This document shows, one piece after another, positions 30,842-39,994 of a stretch of 64,000 nucleotides of DNA. Under the pieces are notes generated by a model, which was not told where the DNA came from, made no database searches, and worked only from the letters and a program-made list of their open reading frames with translations. The number at the start of each line of letters is the position of its first letter. The stretch's first letter is position 1. A program made the translations under genes and the position numbers. The stretch is from Candidatus Protochlamydia amoebophila UWE25 (lineage in GTDB: Bacteria; Chlamydiota; Chlamydiia; Chlamydiales; Parachlamydiaceae): NCBI RefSeq assembly GCF_000011565.2, contig NC_005861.2, positions 1,302,001 through 1,366,000 of the forward strand. The letters are read 5' to 3'.

Positions 30842-32761
30842 ATGATAAGGATAAGTTTGTATATTTCGATTATTAAAAATAAATTTATAATTTTTTTTCA
30901 AAATTTTCCTAACTCACTAAAAATAAGCTTATTGTGGCTAATTCTAATGAGTGGAATAAGCCTATATGGAGATCTTAAAGGGGAAATAGAAGATTTTCCA
31001 GTCCTTTATAAAGGGCGTTTTCGGCCTGCTGATGTTTACGCCAGGCTATGGTTATACGATTTTTATCATTCGCAATCGATTAAAAATGAAGATCTAAAAA
31101 CTTTTCGCACTCCTTGTTCTTCCGCATTACCTTTTCTTTGGCGGTTAGATCGCTTAGGACATCAATCGTTTATATGTACCCCTCTTTTTTGGATTTCTTC
31201 AGCAGAAATTAAACAACTAGCGAATTTAGATATCTTAAGTAATCGATTTAATTATCAAGAACTGAACTCTCTTACTCCTACTCTCTCTTTAAATCTGACA
31301 AATAAAGAAGGGGCAGAGTTTTCTCAACTAGTTCAGAAGCTCAAACAATTTAGTTTGATTGAGCAAGAAAACCCACAAGAACAGCTATTTCAAGAACGAT
31401 TAAAGTCTTTGCAAGTACAAGAGTTATCCCCTCAACAAATTGAAGCTACTTTAGAACAAGAATTTCCATTGGTTGAACGTTTAAAACAAGCAGGAACGCT
31501 ATTTAAAGCCCTTCCAGGAAAATATGGAGAGGGAGACTGGATCTCTTTAAAAGCTTTTAAAATTAAAATTTTTGACAAACGAACCAACTGCTTAAAACCT
31601 ATTGGTAATTTTACTCTTTATTCTAACGAAAACTTTGAGAGAATTCGCGATGCCTATTTTGCATGGGAAAAAGCTGTCAGCCATGAAAATCTCAATGATC
31701 AAAAAAAAACATACCATTATCTTGGCTTTTCTTTAAAAAAAGCGTATGCAACAATTGCGGGACACCCTTATCAGGAAGCTGCGGGTAAGGCGCTCTATTA
31801 TCCGACATTGAATCAACTTTATGCTGAATATGCGTATTATCAATTCCCCTGGATCAAACTGCTCATTGTTTTGTACGGTTTTTCAGCTATTTTTTTGATG
31901 TGCTTTAAAAATATTTTAAATCCAAAAGTAAAACAAAGCATTCTTATGCTTTTAATTGTTACTTTTATGCTTCATACTGGCTTACTACTATGTCGTTGCT
32001 ATATTCTAAATCGCCCTCCCGTGACAAATATGTTTGAAACAGTCATTTACATTCCTTGGGTGGCAACTCTCTTTAGCCTTACTTTAGCTTTTTTACGACG
32101 AAATACGTTTGTTTTATTTAGCGCTTCACTTTCCTCATTTGTTTTATTAGTTATCCTTGAAGTTACCGATCTCAATCAAAGTTTAGACCAAGTACAAGCT
32201 GTTTTAGACTCACAGTTTTGGCTTCTTATTCATGTTTTAATTGTTGTAGGAAGTTACGGTATCTTTATTTTAGGTTCTGTATTAGGCCATTTTTATCTCT
32301 GTTTAGCTTTGATGCATTCTTCCAAAACTTCAACCATGCGCACTTTAGCACAGTTAATTTTACAAACTTTATATGTGGGAACAGCTTTTTTAATTACAGG
32401 TACAATTTTAGGAGGTGTTTGGGCAGCTGAGAGTTGGGGCCGCTTTTGGGACTGGGATCCCAAAGAATCTTGGGCATTTATTTCGATTTGTTTATATCTC
32501 ATCTGTATTCATGCCTATCGTTTTCATCAGATTAGAGAGTTTGGTCTAGCGTTTGGGGCTGTCATTGGATTTTTAGCGATTAGCTTTACTTGGTATGGAG
32601 TCAACTACATTTTAGGGACAGGACTTCATAGCTATGGATTTGGTTCTGGAGGAGAGAAATATTACTACAGTTTCTTGCTAAGTGAAATTCTTTTCTTAAT
32701 TTCACTATCCATTCTCAAAATTAGATCAATTCATTCAAATAAAAAGGAGGATAAGCCTTGA
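30842..32761 (+). CDS. ccsA: CcsA/ResC-type cytochrome c biogenesis protein
   Basis: System II haem-handling partner of ResB. 639 residues. The tryptophan-rich haem motif reads WGRFWDWDPKESW, inside the multi-pass C-terminal half; the NRPPVTNMFETVIY and GTGLHSYGFG motifs are also typical. Residues 1-330 form a long N-terminal extension with one early membrane segment and a large soluble, probably periplasmic part. No good ribosome site precedes the ATG at 30842, so the start is uncertain; an in-frame ATG at 30947 would also work. Confidence 0.9.
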   Translation: MIRISLYISIIKNKFIIFFQNFPNSLKISLLWLILMSGISLYGDLKGEIEDFPVLYKGRFRPADVYARLWLYDFYHSQSIKNEDLKTFRTPCSSALPFLWRLDRLGHQSFICTPLFWISSAEIKQLANLDILSNRFNYQELNSLTPTLSLNLTNKEGAEFSQLVQKLKQFSLIEQENPQEQLFQERLKSLQVQELSPQQIEATLEQEFPLVERLKQAGTLFKALPGKYGEGDWISLKAFKIKIFDKRTNCLKPIGNFTLYSNENFERIRDAYFAWEKAVSHENLNDQKKTYHYLGFSLKKAYATIAGHPYQEAAGKALYYPTLNQLYAEYAYYQFPWIKLLIVLYGFSAIFLMCFKNILNPKVKQSILMLLIVTFMLHTGLLLCRCYILNRPPVTNMFETVIYIPWVATLFSLTLAFLRRNTFVLFSASLSSFVLLVILEVTDLNQSLDQVQAVLDSQFWLLIHVLIVVGSYGIFILGSVLGHFYLCLALMHSSKTSTMRTLAQLILQTLYVGTAFLITGTILGGVWAAESWGRFWDWDPKESWAFISICLYLICIHAYRFHQIREFGLAFGAVIGFLAISFTWYGVNYILGTGLHSYGFGSGGEKYYYSFLLSEILFLISLSILKIRSIHSNKKEDKP

Positions 32762-32984
32762 TTTTTTTCCTCTCTAGTTTCTCCTGGAATTTTTTTTTAA
32801 AAAGAGAAGCCTTTCTTTTAATTCCTTCATTATTTATTTAAAAAGATTGAAAAAAGTTGCCAAAAACCCTACTATTTCCGTTCCACGTCATTTCGTTATC
32901 TGCATAAATTGGTTTTTTTGAGATTAATGGCTATCTCTTTAAACAATGTGGAAACGTGGACAGATTTTAATTAATGGAAGTATC

Positions 32985-33452
32985 ATGAAACATATCAAAA
33001 GTGAAAGATTAAAAAAACTCGAGACAGAGCTTAATGATCTCGAACAATGGTTAAAACTTGGACTAGTTCCCAAAAAAGATGTAGATAAACACAAAGAAGA
33101 AATTTTAGCTGTTAGGACAAAAATCGAAGAAGAAAAAGAAAGGCTGCAATTTCTTAAAGAAAGTGGAGAAGCGGAAGAATATATCACTCCCAAGCGAATC
33201 CCTGGTCGAGCCGGTTACAATGATATGCCTACAATCCCAGATATTGACATTGGGGAAACGATGGGTGGAAATGAAACTGGCTTCGATATGGAAACAGATG
33301 CCATTGAAGTTGAAAATACAATTGGCGCAAGGGAAGATGATGAAGATGGCGAAAATGAGGAAGAGGATGATGAAGATGACGAATCCTATTTCAGTGATCG
33401 CAATCGATGGCGGCGTGGAGGAATCGTAGACCCAGATGCTAACGATTGGTAA
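32985..33452 (+). CDS. Acidic-tailed small protein, function unknown
   Basis: About 155 residues from the ATG at 32985, which has GGAAG about five bases upstream; an in-frame ATG at 32946 lacks a site. The first 60 residues are a charged helix (RLKKLETELNDLEQWLKLG). The C-terminal half is a very acidic run (EDDEDGENEEEDDEDDES) ending in a basic RNRWRRGG and an acidic tail. It overlaps hemW by 17 bases. From memory, C. trachomatis has an uncharacterised gene (CT053) beside its hemN, so it may be an orthologue. Confidence 0.75.
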   Translation: MKHIKSERLKKLETELNDLEQWLKLGLVPKKDVDKHKEEILAVRTKIEEEKERLQFLKESGEAEEYITPKRIPGRAGYNDMPTIPDIDIGETMGGNETGFDMETDAIEVENTIGAREDDEDGENEEEDDEDDESYFSDRNRWRRGGIVDPDANDW

Positions 33453-34593
33453 CCCCACTTCATCGGAAATCAGTCTTTATTTTCATATCCCTTTTTGTAC
33501 AAAAAAGTGTAATTACTGCCACTTTTATGTCCTTCCTGATCAAGAGCCTTTAAAAAATCAATTACTGATTGCTTTAAAATTAGAGTGGAAGCGTATGCTT
33601 CCTCTCTTAATAAATAAATGTATTATCTCTATTTATTTTGGTGGGGGAACTCCTTCCTTATTCAGCCCAGATCGCATTCAGGCTGTACTAGAAACGATAC
33701 ATCAAGATCTCCCCTTTGACTACTCAACAACTGAAATTACTTTGGAGGTAAATCCTGAAAATGGTTATTTCTCCCTTATGCGAGCTTACGCTCAGGCGGG
33801 AATTAATCGAGTCAGCATCGGCATTCAAACTCTAGATCAAGAACTTCTTCATCTATTAGGCCGCTTGCATAGTCCTTCCTTAGCAAAACGATCCGTTTTA
33901 GAAACATATGAAGCAGGCATCACCAATCTTTCTATCGACCTCATGTACGATTTACCGCGTCAGTCCCTCAAACATTGGGAAATGACTTTACAAGAGATTG
34001 GTACCCTTCCTCTATCTCATCTTTCTTTATACAATCTCACAATCGAACCTTTTACAGTCTTTTTTAAAAAACAAAATTTTGTACGTCCCCTATTACCCGA
34101 TGAAGAGACCAGTTTAGCCATGTATAATGCTGCCATCGAGCACTTAACTAGTTTTGGATTAGAACAATATGAAATCTCCGCTTTTGCAAAGCCAGGATTC
34201 TATTCTAAACACAATACAGGCTACTGGTTAGCACGCCCCTTCATAGGATTTGGTCCCTCTGCATTTAGTTATTGGGAAGGAAAACGTTTTCGCAATGTCG
34301 CTAACTTAAAAAAATATCATCAATCATTAACTCTTAATCAATCCCCGATTGATTTTAATGAGCAATTAGATCCCATTGCCCATTTAAAGGAATTGTTTGT
34401 CATTCAAATTCGGCTCTGCCAAGGAATTTCTATCGCAGATTTCGAGCAAAGGCACGGGAAACTATCACAAGAAACGTTAGAAACAATAGAACAATTCATT
34501 TTGGATGGTTTTCTCACCCAATCGAATCAAATTTTAAGCTTAACAAAAAAAGGTGTTCTTTTTTATGACACAGTGGCTTCTGAATTGATTTAG
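33436..34593 (+). CDS. hemW: HemW, radical SAM haem chaperone
   Basis: 385 residues. Radical SAM ligands CTKKCNYC (Cx3Cx2C), GGGTPSLF, and the HNTGYW signature (HNxxYW) near residue 255 that marks HemW and not true HemN. HemW binds haem and hands it to respiratory proteins; it is often annotated as oxygen-independent coproporphyrinogen III oxidase. The ATG overlaps the previous gene; GGAGG lies 14 bases upstream, a long spacing. The nearby resB and ccsA genes fit a haem-delivery theme. Confidence 0.93.
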   Translation: MLTIGNPTSSEISLYFHIPFCTKKCNYCHFYVLPDQEPLKNQLLIALKLEWKRMLPLLINKCIISIYFGGGTPSLFSPDRIQAVLETIHQDLPFDYSTTEITLEVNPENGYFSLMRAYAQAGINRVSIGIQTLDQELLHLLGRLHSPSLAKRSVLETYEAGITNLSIDLMYDLPRQSLKHWEMTLQEIGTLPLSHLSLYNLTIEPFTVFFKKQNFVRPLLPDEETSLAMYNAAIEHLTSFGLEQYEISAFAKPGFYSKHNTGYWLARPFIGFGPSAFSYWEGKRFRNVANLKKYHQSLTLNQSPIDFNEQLDPIAHLKELFVIQIRLCQGISIADFEQRHGKLSQETLETIEQFILDGFLTQSNQILSLTKKGVLFYDTVASELI

Positions 34594-34760
34594 GATTTAT
34601 GAAAATTTGCTGTTTTACTTAAGCACAATTTACCAATTCAGAACTCAATAAAGAGCGTCTAAATCATTTTCACTAGCTTCAATTCAATCGATTTTTAAGT
34701 TAAAAATGTAAAAGAAAAAATCCCTGCTTATTCTAGTATCAGCAAATTTTACAAAATGGC

Positions 34761-34773
34761 ATGCAACTTGCAT
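34761..34773. promoter_or_regulatory. Palindrome upstream of the 34.8 kb cassette
   Basis: Perfect six-base arms ATGCAA and TTGCAT around one C, 32 bases before the start of the large unknown gene. It could be an operator; nothing else supports it. Confidence 0.35.
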
Positions 34774-34805
34774 TTCTGAATAAGAAATAAAAGAGGCAAA
34801 CAACC

Positions 34806-36896
34806 ATGATAAAAAACGATTCTAGTTTTTCAGATGTTCCTCGTAGCTATCAGACTAACTGCGAGCATGTGATTCAAAATAAAATTCAACTCGACAAGAT
34901 TTACGAACAACTTAAAACATCAAAAAACAGTAAAGAATTTGTTATCATGCATGATGCATTAACAAAGTTAGACCATAGCATGGCAAAACTTAAAGAAGAT
35001 ATCGAAAAAATTAAAATAATTTCTAAAGATGACGAGTTATCTAAAAAAGTTTGGAATACTGCGAATTCTCAAGATATTTTCACAGCATTAGATTCTAGCA
35101 GGTTACTCATTCAAAATGCACAAGAAAGTTATCAATTATCTCTACAAATTCTTCAAAGCCACATGCCTTCTTCATTGCATACAACCGAACCAAAAAATGA
35201 ACTCAGCAATAGCTATGTCCTTTTTGATAAGTTATGGCAAAAAGAGAACGTTCTTCCTGAATCTTTCCTAGAGGTGGGTCAATCTTTAGTTGAATTATAT
35301 CAAAAAAATCCCACACAGCTAGAGCTTCTCACTAGAGCGCATCAATGCTGGGAAAAAGCTGCGGAATTATACGAAAAAAAGAAAAATTATAGCCAAGCTT
35401 TTGAAATTCGCGCAAAAATTGCAAACGAAATAACAATCCCCCATACCCATCCTCTTTATGAATTAGAATCCAAAGTTGATGACTATGTAAAAAACGCTAA
35501 TATTACTCCGGATGATGGGGCTAAATTTGATCATTTAGATTCAGGTATATTAAAGCGTGGAATGTTATCCATTAGAAAACGTAATTTGGATGGAAAAGAA
35601 AAATTAGTGGCTAATTTCCATATCAGTCATTTTGCTAAGGAAAAACTACTCAGCACGATAAAAGCTATTCGCGAAAACAAAGAAGAATTTATTAAAAACT
35701 TGCCAGAACATTTGAAAAGCCAGTTAACGATACGCGATGTGGATAATGGATATTTTAAAAAAATAAGCGATGTCTACAGCAGTGACATCAGTCAAGGGAT
35801 GAGGCTAGGAAAAGCAATAGAAATTGAATTCAAAGATATTGGAGTGATTCGCGTTGCTGCAGATAATGAATTTCACTCTATGCGTGATCGTATCGTAATT
35901 GAAGTTAATAAAAACACCTCTTCAGGGTTAGAACAAATGAGCGAAATTTCCACCGTGATGGGATTAGGGCCTATTTTTGGAGTTGAAAGTTTGGAAGAAG
36001 AAGAAAGAAAAAAGATTATGTTGCTCTTTCGTACATTTTATCCTCAAGAAGCCTATCCATTAGAGAATTTGCAAGACACATACGAAATTTCTATCGAAAG
36101 CCTTAAACAAATGATAATTGACCGACAACCAGATATGAAGGAAGTTTTTAAAGATTATTTATCAGGTGAAGGAAGGATGAAAAAAGTAGAAATTGCTCCC
36201 AATGCTTCTGTATGGAGCGTATCTAATTTAGCAGATTTAATGCGTCACGAAGGAGCAATTGGCTTAATGGCTGGTTTTACAGGTGATCCAGAAGTTTTAG
36301 TATCTGTGCTGACCCAAGGTTCTTTATGTTCTCAGGAAAGATTTGAGAAAGGCCATAACTTTGATGGAACAAGTGCTGGACAAGATCATAGACATGGAGG
36401 AGCAGGTTTTGTTTTTAGTCGGTTAATTAATCAAAAAATGGTAAATACACTTCGGGAAGAATTGATAGAATCGACTGGAAGTTATGAAGAGAGGCCTAGC
36501 AGTCTTATCCAACGCTATCCACATTACGGAGAATATCAGTTACTTTATGATCTTTCAGTTATTAATACTGGAGCTTATGCCTATAATCAAGATCGCTATG
36601 GAAGTAAGTCTATAGAACACTATGGTAAACGAAATAACCTCATCGAATTTACAAAATCATTAGACGAAAATAGTATAAAAAATGAAGTGATGATTCGGGA
36701 TCGGCTCCCACCTGATAAACTTCATAAAATACTTTTTTCAAGCGAAAATAAAAAACAAATGCTTATTGATGACTTAAAAGATAAAAATCTTATTATAGAA
36801 GAAAAAGGAAAACATTACATAAAAGGTTATAAGAGTAAAAGTATTGAGGAATTATTTGTTGTGGGGAAATATTTTACCAGTGAGATGTGGAAATAA
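34806..36896 (+). CDS. Large protein of unknown function, possible effector with ART-like C-terminus
   Basis: 696 residues, not recognised as a named family. AGAGG lies about nine bases before the ATG. Residues 1-215 are helical with TPR-like stretches (AHQCWEKAAELYEKKKNYSQ). There is no signal peptide or membrane segment. From about residue 480 the sequence has a pattern I associate with ADP-ribosyltransferase-like domains: LTQGSLCSQERF, then DHRHGGAGFVFSRL, then NEVMIRDRLPPDKLHKIL with a candidate catalytic Glu. This match is by eye and weak. A small gene follows after 17 bases, so the two form a cassette between hemW and rsmI. Confidence 0.8.
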   Translation: MIKNDSSFSDVPRSYQTNCEHVIQNKIQLDKIYEQLKTSKNSKEFVIMHDALTKLDHSMAKLKEDIEKIKIISKDDELSKKVWNTANSQDIFTALDSSRLLIQNAQESYQLSLQILQSHMPSSLHTTEPKNELSNSYVLFDKLWQKENVLPESFLEVGQSLVELYQKNPTQLELLTRAHQCWEKAAELYEKKKNYSQAFEIRAKIANEITIPHTHPLYELESKVDDYVKNANITPDDGAKFDHLDSGILKRGMLSIRKRNLDGKEKLVANFHISHFAKEKLLSTIKAIRENKEEFIKNLPEHLKSQLTIRDVDNGYFKKISDVYSSDISQGMRLGKAIEIEFKDIGVIRVAADNEFHSMRDRIVIEVNKNTSSGLEQMSEISTVMGLGPIFGVESLEEEERKKIMLLFRTFYPQEAYPLENLQDTYEISIESLKQMIIDRQPDMKEVFKDYLSGEGRMKKVEIAPNASVWSVSNLADLMRHEGAIGLMAGFTGDPEVLVSVLTQGSLCSQERFEKGHNFDGTSAGQDHRHGGAGFVFSRLINQKMVNTLREELIESTGSYEERPSSLIQRYPHYGEYQLLYDLSVINTGAYAYNQDRYGSKSIEHYGKRNNLIEFTKSLDENSIKNEVMIRDRLPPDKLHKILFSSENKKQMLIDDLKDKNLIIEEKGKHYIKGYKSKSIEELFVVGKYFTSEMWK

Positions 36897-36913
36897 ATAA
36901 GGAATGGTGCTTT

Positions 36914-37300
36914 ATGAATAAAATATTTGATGCTGTCTATTATGTAGAGTCTTCCGATCTTGGAAAAGCCTATAATCCTGTTGCCATTCAACCTAAGTTT
37001 TTTTCCTATAAAACTAGAAATTATTCTGAGCAACGTTGCGAATGGCTTGATACAGATCGCGGAGCTTATTTTTATTATGAAACAGCCAATTTTATAGACG
37101 AGGATTCTGAGAAAGTCCCTCCTCGACAATTTAAATTGATTGGAGAAAATGAAGAAGAGATTACTTTTACTTACCTCACAACAAAATTATTCAAAGAAAA
37201 AATTGCTGACAAAGTTGGAGGCTCTCTCAAATTTTCACAGGACAGCGAACTTCAAAATTATTATTTAGAAAAATTTTCTAAAAAAATGCATGAAGAATAA
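36914..37300 (+). CDS. Small partner protein of the 34.8 kb cassette, function unknown
   Basis: 128 residues from the ATG at 36914 (MNKIFDAVYYVESSDLGKAY), with AAGGA ten bases upstream; a longer reading frame from 36887 overlaps the previous gene. It is soluble, with alternating hydrophobic and polar residues and no signal peptide. It starts 17 bases after the large gene, so the two should be co-transcribed. It could be a chaperone, immunity or antitoxin-like partner, but only position supports that. Confidence 0.72.
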   Translation: MNKIFDAVYYVESSDLGKAYNPVAIQPKFFSYKTRNYSEQRCEWLDTDRGAYFYYETANFIDEDSEKVPPRQFKLIGENEEEITFTYLTTKLFKEKIADKVGGSLKFSQDSELQNYYLEKFSKKMHEE

Positions 37301-37596
37301 TAGCTTTACTTTGTTGACAAGATTTTTGAATGAATACTTAAAAAAATGTAACAAGGGTTATTAAATGGTAGCATTTGTACATAGATCAATATTGGTTTTC
37401 ATAAGTATTTTCCATAAAGAAAAAAGAGAAAAAAATCAAGATTTTAAAAAATCATGGGTAACAAAAAGCACAGCCATATTGAATAAATAAGGCATGCTAT
37501 GATTGACACTAAAAAGTTTTAAAAATCGTAACTTTTCTTTTTCTCTTAAATCTACCTATAGTCGATTAATCAGTTTATTAAAAAACCAAAAATAGA
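37301..37596. other. Convergent intergenic region, 296 bases
   Basis: AT-rich gap between the cassette (plus) and rsmI (minus). Two TTGACA hexamers (37314, 37503) occur without a well-placed -10 partner. No terminator hairpin or gene is visible. Confidence 0.45.
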
Positions 37597-38313
37597 TTAA
37601 ACATGCACAAGAAAAATTGCTGGTTTTTTTTCTAGATTAGGAAGAGTGCTTTTTTTCCAACTTTCAATCGTTTGGCAAATGACTCCTTGTGTAGGCATAG
37701 TTAAATCCCAGGCAATACATAACCAAGCCTGATCAGGCAAGGATTTTAAAGTCGATTCTAGTGTGTGGGCATTTCGATAAGGGGCTTCCATAAAAATCTG
37801 AGTTGCCTGATCTTGTTGTGCTCTGTGAACAAGGTTTTTTAACTGAATTTGCCTGTTAGTAGGTTCTTTGTCTAAGTAACCATGAAAGAAAAACTTTTGA
37901 CCTGGTAACCCAGATAGCATAAGCGCCATTAATAAAGAAGAAGGCCCTACAAAAGTTTGAATGTGTATTCCTTGTTGGCGGGCACGATGCACCAATTTTG
38001 AACCAGGATCTGCAATACAAGGAAGTCCTGCATCAGAAACTAATCCCCATCGTTCCCCTTTTAAAATTGGTTCTAAAAAAAAGTCTATATGTTCATCGGG
38101 AGTATGTTCATTAAACAAAGCAATCGGAATTTCAACTGCTGGTTTTTTGGTTGCAAATCGTTTTAAATAACGTCTTCCCTCTGTTTCGCTTTCAGCAATT
38201 AAGCCATCAATGGATTGAACGGCTTTCGAAACACTAGCTGGTAAAAAAACTTCAGCATGACGATGATCACCTAAAAGGTTAGGTAATAGAAGTAAAGCAG
38301 GTTTATCACTCAT
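37597..38313 (-). CDS. rsmI: RsmI-like SAM-dependent methyltransferase
   Basis: 238 residues from the ATG at 38313 (MSDKPALLLLPNLLGDHRH); an in-frame GTG at 38322 is possible. Tetrapyrrole-methylase fold motifs are present: GLVSDAGLPCIADPGSKLV and VGPSSLLMALMLSGL. RsmI methylates the ribose of C1402 in 16S rRNA. This is a diverged member with a changed N-terminus, so the target is less certain. It follows holA directly on the same strand. Confidence 0.85.
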   Translation of the reverse strand: MSDKPALLLLPNLLGDHRHAEVFLPASVSKAVQSIDGLIAESETEGRRYLKRFATKKPAVEIPIALFNEHTPDEHIDFFLEPILKGERWGLVSDAGLPCIADPGSKLVHRARQQGIHIQTFVGPSSLLMALMLSGLPGQKFFFHGYLDKEPTNRQIQLKNLVHRAQQDQATQIFMEAPYRNAHTLESTLKSLPDQAWLCIAWDLTMPTQGVICQTIESWKKSTLPNLEKKPAIFLVHV

Positions 38314-38321
38314 AAATATCA

Positions 38322-39353
38322 CTAAATTGTGCGGGTTAATTGAATCATTAATAGTTCCATCAATAATTTTTCATCAGCATGCGAATTTTTTACACGCATT
38401 TCGGTATTATCAATAAATAAAATTCCTTGTCTCAGTGAATCCAATCCATATCTTTGGGCTTGCTGAATGGTTCGATCTAAAAGATTTCCTTTTAAATAAG
38501 GAAATTCGTGAGAGATTTCCTGGGCAGCTTTCCCATTAGCTAACATAACGCAAATATGAAATTGCGTTTGAAACTGAGAGCGAATTTGTCGAAGTAAAGG
38601 TAAAAGTGATTGTCCCTCTGTCAAAAGCGATTGTGCAATCAAAATCGCTGCCAAACCATCCCGTTTAAAAAGAGCTTCTCCTAACTGCCAAATAGTATCG
38701 GAAGGTTGATAATTGCAAATTTTAATGATATCTTGCTGAGTAATTTCATTTCGATCTCCAATATAGCAAAGCAATTTTTCTATTTCTTGTATGAGGAGAG
38801 AGGAATCTAAGCCTGTTTGTTTAACCAAAAGCTGGCAGACCTGATAAGGGATAATTTTTCGTTTAGCTGATAATTGTTTAGACGCCCATTCGATTAATTT
38901 CTTCTCTTTTTCCCAGGGTTTTGGTTCCGTTAATTCTAAAATAATCCCTTCTTTTTCCGCAGCCTTATAAAAACTAGTTTGCTTATTCCAGCTAGGAGCA
39001 CTCAAAATTAAATATTGTGAGGAAGGAATTTGGGGAAAATATTTTTCTAAAGCCTCAATAAGATTTTTCTTTAACTTATCTGCGTTTTGAATCCAAAAAA
39101 GGCGTTTATCTGCAAATAAATTATGCGAGTAGAGCTCTGAAAACAACATATCTAACGTAGTTTGCGTTCCATCTATTATCTCAATTGATTCTTCTAAAAC
39201 ATTTGGAGAGGGGTGTAAGGCATGAAGAGTATGTTCAACGGCTTCCTGCTGCTCAACAGGATCTTTGCTTAAAATAAAGTATAGCCGACTAAAATGGTGG
39301 GGAGCCGCTCCTTCTAAATGTTTTTCAAAAGCACGGCTATTATCGTATTTCAC
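38322..39353 (-). CDS. holA: DNA polymerase III delta subunit
   Basis: Clamp-loader subunit that opens the sliding clamp. 343 residues. The fold reads as HolA: FILSKDPVEQQEAVE, an ELYSHNLFADKRLFWIQNADK strand-helix region, then QLLVKQTGLDSSLLIQEIEKL and WQLGEALFKRDGLAAILIAQ. As in other delta subunits there is no Walker A motif. Its stop is next to the rsmI start, so the two are probably one unit. Confidence 0.9.
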   Translation of the reverse strand: MKYDNSRAFEKHLEGAAPHHFSRLYFILSKDPVEQQEAVEHTLHALHPSPNVLEESIEIIDGTQTTLDMLFSELYSHNLFADKRLFWIQNADKLKKNLIEALEKYFPQIPSSQYLILSAPSWNKQTSFYKAAEKEGIILELTEPKPWEKEKKLIEWASKQLSAKRKIIPYQVCQLLVKQTGLDSSLLIQEIEKLLCYIGDRNEITQQDIIKICNYQPSDTIWQLGEALFKRDGLAAILIAQSLLTEGQSLLPLLRQIRSQFQTQFHICVMLANGKAAQEISHEFPYLKGNLLDRTIQQAQRYGLDSLRQGILFIDNTEMRVKNSHADEKLLMELLMIQLTRTI

Positions 39354-39459
39354 AATAAATGAGAGATCCTTACTCTACGCTATCTATAAATTTACAATAG
39401 CTGATCTGTTAACAAATTAAGAAGAGTAAGGATAGCTCATTAGAGAAAAACTTTCAACC

Positions 39460-39690
39460 TCAGACCTTTCGCTTTTCTAATCGTCGGCGAAGTTGCTCTC
39501 TTTTCCATCCTTCAGCTGTTTGAATGCGATGGGATCTAGAAAGATTTTTTGAAGCATCTTGTCCTTTTATTTCCAAAACTTCATTCACTTGTTCTTCAAT
39601 AGTCGCTTCTATACCTATTTCATTTTTGGAAGTAAGTTTTGTGATCTGTTTATTTTCTGTCGATGCCTGAACAAAATTTTTGACAACCAT
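39460..39690 (-). CDS. Small basic protein, function unknown
   Basis: 76-77 residues from ATG codons at 39690/39693, right behind a consensus AGGAGG site. The middle is acidic (GIEATIEEQVNEVLEIKGQD) and the C-terminus strongly basic (KREQLRRRLEKRKV). No family is recognised. It lies between asd and holA on the same strand and follows a seven-codon ORF that also has a perfect ribosome site. Confidence 0.65.
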   Translation of the reverse strand: MVVKNFVQASTENKQITKLTSKNEIGIEATIEEQVNEVLEIKGQDASKNLSRSHRIQTAEGWKREQLRRRLEKRKV

Positions 39691-39693
39691 CAT

Positions 39694-39994
39694 ACACCTC
39701 CTGAATGAGCTCATCTTACTGATGGACGATTGTTGAAGGAGAGTCAGATAAAAAAATTAATTAGCTTTCTAATTCCTCTTTCTTAAATTTTTCTGACTCC
39801 TGTTTTCCACTTACCTTTTAAGTAATCTTTTCAACCTAGTTTTCTTTTAGCCATCTGGCACCTCCTTATGCGATGTCTAAAACTTAGGTTTTAAAAGAAA
39901 TTCAAGGACTTGGATATAGCAATGCAAAGCGTGTGCCAACAAAAGCAACGTAAAAAAGAAATTTATATGTATTTGAAAATAAAATGATTATGAT
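39694..39994. other. Intergenic region, 301 bases
   Basis: Spacer after asd on the minus strand. It holds the seven-codon ORF with strong ribosome site and a small inverted repeat (TAAAAC TTAG GTTTTA, 39878-39893). No terminator is evident after asd, so read-through to the small genes is possible. Confidence 0.5.
39831..39854 (-). CDS. Seven-codon ORF (MAKRKLG) behind a perfect Shine-Dalgarno
   Basis: ATG at 39854 reads MAKRKLG and then TGA. AAGGAGG (39867-39861) lies six bases upstream, an ideal ribosome site. If the TGA were read through, the frame would go on for 15 more basic codons (KDYLKGKWKTGVRKI) to a TAA at 39783. It may be a leader peptide, a decayed small gene or chance. Confidence 0.4.
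   Translation of the reverse strand: MAKRKLG

Noticed and set aside
33105-33458. Minus-strand frame of 117 codons opposite the acidic small protein
   Set aside because: It is the complement of acidic GAA/GAT codon runs, giving artificial Phe/Ile-rich sequence; the plus frame has a ribosome site and fits the hemW overlap.
36827-37129. Minus-strand frame of 100 codons across the cassette partner gene
   Set aside because: It runs antisense through two plus-strand genes and has no start signal.
37301-37596. TTGACA hexamers as promoters of a small RNA
   Set aside because: No -10 at a normal distance and no terminator hairpin downstream.
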